Source: Armatimonadota bacterium (GTDB taxonomy: Bacteria; Armatimonadota; UBA5829). Taken from it: DNA of 10,756 bases. Below the pieces are notes generated by a model. It did no database searches. It was not told the origin of the DNA and was given only the letters and a program-made list of their open reading frames with translations. The stretch lies in the NCBI GenBank assembly GCA_026415535.1, contig JAOAGX010000051.1, forward strand, positions 1 through 10,756, read 5' to 3'. This document shows, piece after piece, positions 5,535 to 10,756 of this stretch (position 1 is its first letter; each line of letters begins with the position of its first letter). The translations under genes were made by a program, and so were the position numbers.

Positions 5535-6101
5535 ATGACGCTTAGGGATGTTTGGAGACAGGAATTGGCTTTGCCGGTTGAGCTACGAAGAATGCGGCGT
5601 GAAGACCTGCCTCGAGTGATGGAAATCGAGCGGGAGTGCTTTCCCAAACCATGGAGCGAGAGCGCTTATCTCACCGAGATATCTAATCGATCGGCGTATT
5701 ATGTAGTGGCGGTTGCCGACTATCAGATAGTTGGTTACGCAGGAATGTGGATCATCATGGACGAGGCTCACGTTACCACATTGGCTGTTGCGCGCACGCA
5801 CCGCCGCCTCAGGATAGCCGAACAGCTCCTAGTCAATCTGCTGGATGAAGCAATCCGCCGTGGGGCGCGACGCGCGACGCTCGAAGTGAGGCAGTCCAAC
5901 GAGGCAGCACAGTCCCTCTATCGCAAGTTCGGATTCACTCCAGTTGCTCTTCGCAAGGGTTATTATACCGACAACCGAGAAAACGCCATCGTAATGTGGG
6001 TGGACGACATGAACTCTTTGGAGTTTCAGGCGTCTTATCGTGCTATTAAGCAGCGGCTGGCTGCAGAACTCTATCGGGAAGCCGTTGAGGAACTAGCGTG
6101 A
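5535..6101 (+). CDS. rimI: RimI-like N-alpha-acetyltransferase (GNAT family)
   Basis: This is a GNAT acetyltransferase of the RimI type, which acetylates protein N termini (classically ribosomal protein S18) from acetyl-CoA. Visible features are DLPRVMEIERECFPKPW near the N terminus, the strand VTTLAVARTHRRLRIAEQLL at the acetyl-CoA site, and the RimI signature LEVRQSNEAAQSLYRKFGF followed by RKGYYTDNRENAIVM. The acetyl-CoA loop, usually R/QxxGxG/A, reads RRLRIA, so its first glycine is Arg. The product is 188 residues, with an extra C-terminal helix beyond the usual 150 or so. The start is uncertain. A GTG at 5520 falls inside the promoter, ATG 5535 lies at the predicted transcript start without a ribosome site, and ATG 5592 would trim about 19 residues. 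The stop overlaps the GTG of tsaD, so the two are coupled; both work in translation. Confidence 0.88.
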   Translation: MTLRDVWRQELALPVELRRMRREDLPRVMEIERECFPKPWSESAYLTEISNRSAYYVVAVADYQIVGYAGMWIIMDEAHVTTLAVARTHRRLRIAEQLLVNLLDEAIRRGARRATLEVRQSNEAAQSLYRKFGFTPVALRKGYYTDNRENAIVMWVDDMNSLEFQASYRAIKQRLAAELYREAVEELA

Positions 6102-7231
6102 ACATTCTTGGCATCGAGACGAGTTGCGACGAGACCAGCGCGGCGGTAGTTCAAGCCTCAGAATCTTCGGCAGGTATTGATTCGGGGTTCGGGGAGAAGC
6201 TCACAATTCTTTCCAACGTGATCGCCTCGCAGACCGATTTGCACGATCGTTTCGGAGGAGTTGTGCCGGAAATAGCGTCTAGGCGGCACGTTGAGCTGAT
6301 TATTGCCACGATCCAAGAAGCGCTTGATCAGGCTGGTGCAGCTCTCGATGATATCGATTGCATAGGTGTCATTAACCGCCCTGGTCTGATTGGTGCTCTG
6401 ATTGTGGGGGTCGCTGCTGCCAAATCGATTGCATACGCACGGGGCATTCCCCTAGTTCCAGTGCACCATTTGGAAGCGCATATTTACGCAAATTGGCTAT
6501 TACCCAAGGAGAAAAGTCGGAAACCGGGATCTGGAGGCGTTGAAAGCAGAGCCTCTGACTCTCAACCTTCGGCTATCGATTTCCCAGTGGTTTGTCTCGT
6601 GGTTTCTGGAGGCCATTCAGACTTGATTCTGATGACCGGTCATGGCGAGTATGAGATACTCGCTAGAACGGTAGACGACGCAGCTGGCGAGGCATTCGAC
6701 AAGTGTGCCAGGGCGATGGGGCTTGGCTATCCTGGTGGACCGCTGATCGATAAGCAGGCAAAAACCGGCAATCCACATGCGATTGCTTTCCCCAGAGGCA
6801 AGGTTGGCGATTCGCTCGACTTTACCTTCAGCGGTCTTAAAACTGCCGTGATCCGATATGTCGAGAGTCGGAGGGATCAATTTTCCTTGCCTGATCTGGC
6901 GGCAAGTTTTCAGGAAGCGGTTGTGGATGTGCTAGTGGAGCATACTTTCCGTGCCGTATCAGATCTCGTTTCTAGTAAATCCCCTGGCGGTGAGATTAGG
7001 AAGGTGTTGTTGGCAGGTGGAGTGGCGGCTAACAGCCGGCTTCAAGCTGCAATGCGTGCACGTGCTGCTCAGTTGGGTGTCGAATTAATCGCTCCGCCTC
7101 CTGTATTGTGCACTGACAATGCTGCCATGGCTGCAGCAGCAGCGTTTTTTCGATACGAGCGAGGCGAATTTGCCGGGCTCGATCTGGACTGCTACGCGAC
7201 CGAACCTTTAGGAACAAGGCGATCAAGTTAG
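6098..7231 (+). CDS. tsaD: tRNA t6A37 threonylcarbamoyltransferase subunit TsaD
   Basis: TsaD (Kae1/Gcp family) transfers threonylcarbamoyl from its adenylate to A37 of ANN-decoding tRNAs, working with TsaB and TsaE. The N terminus NILGIETSCDETSAAVV is diagnostic. Also present are GGVVPEIASRRHVE, the metal-binding HxxxH (H124, H128 in HHLEAH), VVSGGHSDL, DDAAGEAFDKCARAMGLGYPGGP, DFTFSGLKTA, LAGGVAANSRL and CTDNAAM (D340). At 377 residues it is slightly longer than the usual 335-350, because of a low-complexity insert at about 134-161. The usual GPGLIGAL reads RPGLIGAL: R94 replaces the glycine. The GTG start overlaps the rimI stop and has GAGG 7 bases upstream. Only tsaD of the t6A set is in the window. 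A GC-rich hairpin follows. Confidence 0.97.
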   Translation: MNILGIETSCDETSAAVVQASESSAGIDSGFGEKLTILSNVIASQTDLHDRFGGVVPEIASRRHVELIIATIQEALDQAGAALDDIDCIGVINRPGLIGALIVGVAAAKSIAYARGIPLVPVHHLEAHIYANWLLPKEKSRKPGSGGVESRASDSQPSAIDFPVVCLVVSGGHSDLILMTGHGEYEILARTVDDAAGEAFDKCARAMGLGYPGGPLIDKQAKTGNPHAIAFPRGKVGDSLDFTFSGLKTAVIRYVESRRDQFSLPDLAASFQEAVVDVLVEHTFRAVSDLVSSKSPGGEIRKVLLAGGVAANSRLQAAMRARAAQLGVELIAPPPVLCTDNAAMAAAAAFFRYERGEFAGLDLDCYATEPLGTRRSS

Positions 7232-7266
7232 AATATACTGTTAGTCGGCATTGTCTAAGTGTGCCG

Positions 7267-7276
7267 CTCACGTGAG
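7267..7276. repeat. 10-base perfect palindrome after tsaD
   Basis: CTCACGTGAG is a perfect palindrome in the 3' region between convergent tsaD and htrA. No role can be assigned, and one such site may be chance. Confidence 0.35.
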
Positions 7277-7317
7277 GATCAAGAATTCAGGATTTAGCCC
7301 ACGCTTGGGATACGTAT

Positions 7318-7361
7318 CGACGGCCCCGGTGCGATCTACCCGGGGCCGTCGGCCTAGTTTT
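7318..7361 (+). terminator. GC-rich hairpin between convergent tsaD and htrA
   Basis: CGACGGCCCCGG (7318-7329) pairs perfectly with CCGGGGCCGTCG (7340-7351) across a 10-base loop. Four T residues (7358-7361) follow at a short distance, which suits plus-strand termination. Its position 10-50 bases past the htrA stop means it could also block read-through from the minus strand, though no T-run follows on that side. Confidence 0.7.
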
Positions 7362-7370
7362 CAAGAATCG

Positions 7371-8816
7371 TCAATCGATTCGTAGTTCAATAATCGCACT
7401 ACGCTCCCCGCGCTGTACGACTACCAAAGCAGTATCGCCCGACTTAAGTTTAGCAATCGCCTTCGAGAAAGATGCAACGCTGGTAATAGGGGTGCCTTCA
7501 ATCTCAGTGATTACGTCGTTTGGACGAATACCAGCCCGGTCCGCGGAGCTGCCGGGTTCGACTTTACGGACGACTACTCCTTTGAGATTTTCGTCAACGT
7601 TAAGCTGTTTGGCAAGCTCCGGAGTCAACGGTTGCACTGATAGGCCAATCTTATTACCTGTTTCGGTTACGCTACTAGCTATTTCAACCGGTAGCTCGCC
7701 GAGTTTGACTGTTATCGTTTTCTCCTTCTTATCCCGAATGATGACTATTTTGACCTCGCTTCCCGGTGGGTAACTCTGAACTATCCGGCGCAGGTCGCTG
7801 GCGTTGTTGACGGGTTTGTTTCCAACGCTGATAATGACGTCCATAACCTTTATGCCAGCCTTGCCCGCGGGAGTATTGGGATCAACGCTCTCAACCAGCG
7901 CGCCTTTATCGACGCCTAGTTTCTCCCGCGTAACTGGCGTGAGGTCAATGGGTAGTACGCCAAGATAGCCTCTTTCTACCTTACCCTTTTCGATCAATTG
8001 GGTCATTACGCTCTTTGCGGTATCTGAGGCTATTGCAAACCCGACGCCGACGCTACCACCCGAGGTGGTGTAGATGGCAAAGTTGACGCCTACCACTCGC
8101 CCCTCTAAGTCAACAAGCGGGCCACCGGAATTGCCCGGGTTGATCGACGCATCGGTCTGGATCACATCCTTGGGTGCTCCGTCGCCCACTGTCAAGCCTC
8201 GGCGTACTGCGCTCACCACGCCTGCAGTCAGCGTGTGTTCTAGGCCGAATGGGTTTCCTATAGCCGCAACCCAGTCTCCGACTCTTACCTTATCGGAATC
8301 GGCAAACTGCATTGCGGGAAGGTTCTTCGCATCGATCTTGACTATGGCAAGGTCGGAATATGGATCAAGCAGAACCTTACCGGTAAATTGGCGACCGTCT
8401 GCGAGCTTAACAGTCACACGGTCCGCACCCTCGACTACGTGGTTGTTCGTCATTATGTAGCCGTCGGACCTGACGATAAACCCTGTTCCGCCCACGGTTT
8501 GAGAGCGCTTCTCAGGCTCGGGAGTATTTCGCCTTGGGCCGAACGGCCAGTTGAAGAAGTCCTCGAAGCTGGGGAATCGCGGGATCTCGACTGTCTTCTC
8601 GCTTGTGATATTTACGACGCTCGGCTTCAGTTCTTCGGCGATGCGCACGAAGGCATTTCGCCAGTTTTCGGCCGGTGCTACTGGAGATGCAGCTACGGCG
8701 GGGCGGGTTGTATTTCGCAGGAAGTGCGCGGCCAATGAAAATCCTAATGCGATACTCAATAAGATGATTACAACCAATGTAGAATCTTGTCTTGCAAAGA
8801 TCGATATCTTGCGCAT
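7371..8816 (-). CDS. htrA: HtrA/DegP-type periplasmic serine protease-chaperone
   Basis: This 481-residue envelope protease degrades misfolded exported proteins. Residues about 13-31 form one hydrophobic segment (STLVVIILLSIALGFSLAA), an uncleaved anchor or signal peptide. The trypsin-like domain follows, with catalytic triad H126 (NNHVVEG), D155 (DPYSDLAIVK) and S230 (NPGNSGGPLV). Two PDZ domains lie at about 283-373 (RGYLGV ... VKLGEL) and 388-478. The short loop between the anchor and protease holds the FPSFEDFFNWPFG stretch typical of the LA loop. Length and two PDZ domains fit the DegP/DegQ class. ATG 8816 has AGGAGG 9 bases upstream. The gene lies downstream of an ECF sigma/anti-sigma pair on the same strand, with a matching ECF-type promoter of its own, so it is a likely effector of that stress response. 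Confidence 0.97.
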   Translation of the reverse strand: MRKISIFARQDSTLVVIILLSIALGFSLAAHFLRNTTRPAVAASPVAPAENWRNAFVRIAEELKPSVVNITSEKTVEIPRFPSFEDFFNWPFGPRRNTPEPEKRSQTVGGTGFIVRSDGYIMTNNHVVEGADRVTVKLADGRQFTGKVLLDPYSDLAIVKIDAKNLPAMQFADSDKVRVGDWVAAIGNPFGLEHTLTAGVVSAVRRGLTVGDGAPKDVIQTDASINPGNSGGPLVDLEGRVVGVNFAIYTTSGGSVGVGFAIASDTAKSVMTQLIEKGKVERGYLGVLPIDLTPVTREKLGVDKGALVESVDPNTPAGKAGIKVMDVIISVGNKPVNNASDLRRIVQSYPPGSEVKIVIIRDKKEKTITVKLGELPVEIASSVTETGNKIGLSVQPLTPELAKQLNVDENLKGVVVRKVEPGSSADRAGIRPNDVITEIEGTPITSVASFSKAIAKLKSGDTALVVVQRGERSAIIELRID

Positions 8817-8847
8817 AAGTTGGTTCCTCCTATCCGTGTTGGTAAAA

Positions 8848-8853
8848 ATTATA
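8848..8853 (-). promoter_or_regulatory. Possible housekeeping -10 of htrA
   Basis: A perfect TATAAT on the minus strand would start transcription near 8841, about 25 bases before the htrA start. No good -35 is present at 16-18 bases (GCCAAT at 17), so it may need an activator or be chance. Confidence 0.4.
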
Positions 8854-8910
8854 CCCGGAGTATGTTCTATATTGGCCTGTATGGACTAAGAAAGGCTGTC
8901 TGACCCATTT

Positions 8911-8936
8911 GACGGAGTTCTATCCCGCGACGTTCC
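8911..8936 (-). promoter_or_regulatory. Candidate ECF sigma promoter of htrA
   Basis: On the minus strand GGAAC (8936-8932) is followed after 17 bases by CGTC (8914-8911), the general ECF promoter form. Spacing and elements match the candidate promoter of the sigma gene upstream. The start would be near 8903, giving a leader of about 87 bases. It falls in the 244-base gap between the anti-sigma gene and htrA. Confidence 0.65.
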
Positions 8937-9060
8937 AAACCCGATAAAATGACCGGGCTCCTAAATCATTTTCTTTGACTCAGAAACCCGGCCAACACTT
9001 CGTTGCCTTGTTGAGTTTTCTATTCAGATAACCATGGGCGGATCAGAACTTGGTTGTGAG

Positions 9061-9591
9061 CTATCTAGTTAAGCTCACAAACTGCAGCTCTGAGCTTGGG
9101 TCCGGTCTCTTACTTGCCGCAACTAGGTCTGGAGTGACGCCAAACTGGGACTGCGATTTACTCACGTCTCGTAGGAATGCTACCTCTCTTGTCCGCTGCC
9201 CAAGTGCAGCTACCGAACTGCGCAAGGTTTGTGGTGCCAGACCGTCTATACCGCCTGCGGTCATAAACATAAGCGCGACTCCCGAGGCAGCAAGCGCTGC
9301 TGCTACCGGACTGAGTTTGCCATGCAAAAATCCAATGGCACGGGAGTAGAACTTCTGATAAGTAGCTACCTGGACTTCATCGAGTCGTCTTGCGATCGCG
9401 GCTGCCAAATCGTTGCGCGGAAACACGGTCCTCAACCTAGATAGAGCTTGCTTGACCTGCCTAACGGACTCGTACTCCTGACAGCACTCTGGGCATTCCG
9501 ATAGATGCCTTCTTATTGCAAGCATCTCAGTTCCCGCAAGTTCGCCATCGACATATGCGGAGATGAGATTCATAACTCGACGGCAATTCAT
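9061..9591 (-). CDS. Zinc-binding transmembrane anti-sigma factor
   Basis: The 176-residue product is a ZAS-type anti-sigma factor, which holds its partner ECF sigma at the membrane until stress releases it. The cytoplasmic N-terminal domain has MNCRRVMNLISAYVDGELAG and the HxxxCxxC zinc motif (H29, C33, C36), with C3 as a likely fourth ligand. Helices follow, including RLRTVFPRNDLAAAIARRLDEV. One membrane segment lies at about 92-115 (SPVAAALAASGVALMFMTAGG). The 60 or so residues after it would face the periplasm and are Ser/Gln/Arg-rich with no recognised domain. ATG 9591 has only a weak ribosome site (AGG at 8 bases). It follows the sigma gene by 111 bases on the same strand, so the two form an operon. 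The cleavage route (site-1/site-2 proteolysis or redox release of zinc) is not shown by the sequence. Confidence 0.92.
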   Translation of the reverse strand: MNCRRVMNLISAYVDGELAGTEMLAIRRHLSECPECCQEYESVRQVKQALSRLRTVFPRNDLAAAIARRLDEVQVATYQKFYSRAIGFLHGKLSPVAAALAASGVALMFMTAGGIDGLAPQTLRSSVAALGQRTREVAFLRDVSKSQSQFGVTPDLVAASKRPDPSSELQFVSLTR

Positions 9592-9702
9592 TTTACCTGC
9601 ACCTGCCTTACGTTTACCAAACTTTCCTTACGCTTTTCCTGCATTGGGCACTGCTATTCGCCAAAGCCACAGCGTTTCTTTGCAGTGAAGTCGAGAAACC
9701 GG

Positions 9703-10284
9703 CTATAAGAATAGTTCGTTTTCCAAGTCTTTAAGCTTACTTCTTAGAAGCCTACGTCCTCTGTGCAATCGAGACCTGACCGTTCCAATGTTCGTATTCG
9801 TTGCTTCAGCGATTTCCTCGTAAGAAAGCCCTTCAATGTCGGCATATAGCACCGTCATCCGGAATACTTCCGGCAGCGTGCTCAGAGCCTCCTGGATGCG
9901 CACATCCATTTCGGTCGAGAGCACTGATTCCTCTGGTCCGGACGAAGAATCCGGCAAATCCAACTGTGCCTCGCCTTCTTCCGTAGCAACCGGCTGATCT
10001 AGCGAGCGAAGCTTTACCTTAGGCTTTCTTCGCAACGTGTCAATGAACACGTTGGACATGATCTTATACAACCAGCTATCAAATGGTAATTCCCGTCGAT
10101 ACTGGCCAAAGAAACGAAAAGCCCGTATAAAAGCTTCCTGGGTCAGGTCCTCGGCATCAGCGTGGTTACCTGCCATTCGGTAAGCTATATTGTACGCCTG
10201 CTTATGATATCTTTGGACGAGCGCGTCGAATTCGCGCCTATCTTGACTCCGAGCTGCCTCGGAGACTACTTCTGCAAGTTCCAC
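9703..10284 (-). CDS. ECF (sigma-70 family) RNA polymerase sigma factor
   Basis: This 193-residue protein has only sigma-2 and sigma-4 regions, as in extracytoplasmic function sigma factors. Region 2 (about 18-87) has FDALVQRYHKQAYNIAYRMAG, the DAEDLTQEAFIRAFR core-binding and -10 stretch, and FDSWLYKIMSNVFIDTLRR. Region 4 (about 128-183) has LSTLPEVFRMTVLYADIEGLSYEEIAEATNTNIGTVRSRLHRGRRLLRSKL, a classical helix-turn-helix that reads the -35. An acidic linker separates them. The GTG start at 10284 has GGAGGG (10293-10298) 8 bases upstream. The next gene encodes its zinc anti-sigma factor, followed by htrA: the arrangement of RpoE/SigW-like envelope-stress circuits. A candidate ECF promoter with the same form as the htrA one lies 36 bases upstream, suggesting autoregulation. 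Confidence 0.96.
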   Translation of the reverse strand: MELAEVVSEAARSQDRREFDALVQRYHKQAYNIAYRMAGNHADAEDLTQEAFIRAFRFFGQYRRELPFDSWLYKIMSNVFIDTLRRKPKVKLRSLDQPVATEEGEAQLDLPDSSSGPEESVLSTEMDVRIQEALSTLPEVFRMTVLYADIEGLSYEEIAEATNTNIGTVRSRLHRGRRLLRSKLKDLENELFL

Positions 10285-10319
10285 CTAAGTGGCCCTCCGC
10301 CTTCACTCCCGTTACTGCA

Positions 10320-10345
10320 TACGCGAGAAAGCAGCCGGTAGTTCC
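10320..10345 (-). promoter_or_regulatory. Candidate autoregulatory ECF promoter of the sigma gene
   Basis: On the minus strand GGAAC (10345-10341) is followed after 17 bases by CGTA (10323-10320). The transcript would start near 10313, about 28 bases before GTG 10284, leaving room for the GGAGGG ribosome site. The same -35, spacing and near-identical -10 occur before htrA. Confidence 0.68.
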
Positions 10346-10478
10346 CGTAACTTGCCCGGCAAGATCGCTTGTTTTTTGCCGTATGCATTGTCATTGTACT
10401 CTCTAATAATACAAGATTCAAGTCAATGTGTGGTCGGCAATGTGTCGAAAAAAGTCATGAAAGGTGCGGTAACCCTGC

Positions 10479-10507
10479 TTGACACCGCAGAACGTCTTCG
10501 ATACAAT
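10479..10507 (+). promoter_or_regulatory. Near-consensus sigma-70 promoter of the LysM gene
   Basis: TTGACA (10479-10484), 17-base spacer, TACAAT (10502-10507): 11 of 12 consensus positions. The transcript would start near 10514, giving a leader of about 75 bases. A GGCCG/CGGCC pair begins right after the -10, and a small stem (ATC-GGCT/AGCC-GAT, 10547-10564) precedes the ribosome site. Confidence 0.8.
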
Positions 10508-10575
10508 GGCCGGCGGTAACGACGGGGGCGGCCTACGCTTATGATTATCGGGCTTTCAGCCGATTAATTACCGAG

Positions 10576-10581
10576 AGGAGG
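10576..10581 (+). promoter_or_regulatory. Ribosome binding site that decides a TTG start
   Basis: AGGAGG lies 7 bases before TTG 10589. GTG codons at 10583 and 10586 share a frame that meets TGA almost at once, so TTG is the sensible start. Confidence 0.78.
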
Positions 10582-10588
10582 TGGTGTA

Positions 10589-10756
10589 TTGACGTACTGG
10601 AAGCTTTGCAAGATAGCCGGTGGCGTCGTTTGGGTCGCGTGCATGTCTATCTTTTCTATCGCAGCAGCGGCGGCTACATACAAGGTCAAGCCCGGAGACA
10701 CTCTCTGGCACTTGGCCAAGAAACACCACACTACTCCTAAGGCCATTGCTAAGGCC
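10589..10756 (+). CDS. Secreted LysM-domain protein (3' end beyond the window)
   Basis: Fifty-six codons are visible from TTG 10589, open to the end of the window. The N terminus is a signal peptide: lysines at 5 and 8, a hydrophobic stretch (AGGVVWVACMSIFSIAAAA) and an Ala-rich cleavage area near residue 29. A LysM domain starts at once (YKVKPGDTLWHLAKKHHTTP, about 31-56), the fold that binds N-acetylglucosamine polymers such as peptidoglycan. Many such proteins continue into further LysM units and a peptidase (M23 or NlpC/P60) domain, but this part is not in view. The in-frame ATG at 10643 would cut into the signal peptide. It diverges from the envelope-stress sigma gene. Its own promoter is of housekeeping type, so a shared regulon is not implied. 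Confidence 0.85.
   Translation, partial: MTYWKLCKIAGGVVWVACMSIFSIAAAAATYKVKPGDTLWHLAKKHHTTPKAIAKA

Larger units (their letters stand above)
10285..10588. other. Divergent intergenic region between sigma and LysM genes
   Basis: This 304-base gap holds the sigma gene leader and ECF-type promoter on the minus strand (10293-10345) and the LysM gene promoter and leader on the plus strand (10479-10588). Between 10346 and 10478 I see no gene, RNA or convincing signal. Confidence 0.6.

Noticed and set aside
8074..8889. Several open plus-strand frames of 90-128 codons opposite htrA
   Set aside because: They mirror the codon pattern of a complete HtrA with full catalytic triad and two PDZ domains; no domain or ribosome site supports them.
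8937..8992. Intrinsic terminator after the anti-sigma gene
   Set aside because: Only 4-5 bp stems (CCCG/CGGG, CCGGG/CCCGG) with long or poor loops and no real T-run; too weak to annotate.
9050..9349. 99-codon plus-strand frame opposite the anti-sigma gene
   Set aside because: It is antisense to a clear zinc anti-sigma factor and has no recognisable features.
10508..10588. c-di-AMP (ydaO-type) riboswitch before the LysM gene
   Set aside because: Such riboswitches often precede wall-hydrolase genes, but the leader is too short and lacks the conserved core segments.

Overview
The window reads as a chromosomal segment of a diderm (outer-membrane-bearing) bacterium of moderate GC content. The mix of genes suggests an Armatimonadota-like lineage: an ECF sigma factor, zinc-type anti-sigma factor and HtrA run; a PEP-CTERM surface protein; a HAF-repeat protein with a barrel-like tail; and an archaeal-type Dps-like ferritin. 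That placement rests on general resemblance and is uncertain. The first 15 bases are not genomic. They match the 3' end of the Tn5/Nextera mosaic end, so the window begins at a contig end carrying leftover sequencing adapter.

Layout, left to right. (1) The 3' end of a malic enzyme gene. (2) A probable two-gene plus-strand unit for the envelope: a secreted protein pairing an STN-like domain with a CsgG/FlgO-like domain, then a secreted seven-repeat HAF protein with a C-terminal beta-barrel-like region. (3) A convergent PEP-CTERM protein gene with a strong sigma-54-type -24/-12 promoter. (4) Divergent from it, a small TM1266-type ACT-like protein, a Dps-like (thioferritin-type) ferritin and a translationally coupled cytochrome b5-like haem protein. 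(5) rimI and tsaD, overlapping, behind two good sigma-70-type promoters, and ending at a GC-rich hairpin. (6) On the minus strand, an envelope-stress module in the order ECF sigma factor, zinc-binding anti-sigma factor, HtrA protease. (7) Divergent from the sigma gene, the start of a secreted LysM protein with its own consensus promoter.

How it fits together. The ECF sigma gene and htrA carry matching candidate promoters (GGAAC-N17-CGTA and GGAAC-N17-CGTC). This suggests an autoregulated circuit in which released sigma factor drives itself, its anti-sigma factor and the periplasmic protease. The left half codes mostly for exported or surface proteins (OM lipoprotein-like, barrel, PEP-CTERM), and the right half holds an envelope-stress regulator and a LysM wall-binding protein. 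Between them lie an iron/redox group and housekeeping genes for N-terminal acetylation and tRNA t6A modification. No RNA genes, CRISPR arrays, transposases or phage genes were seen.
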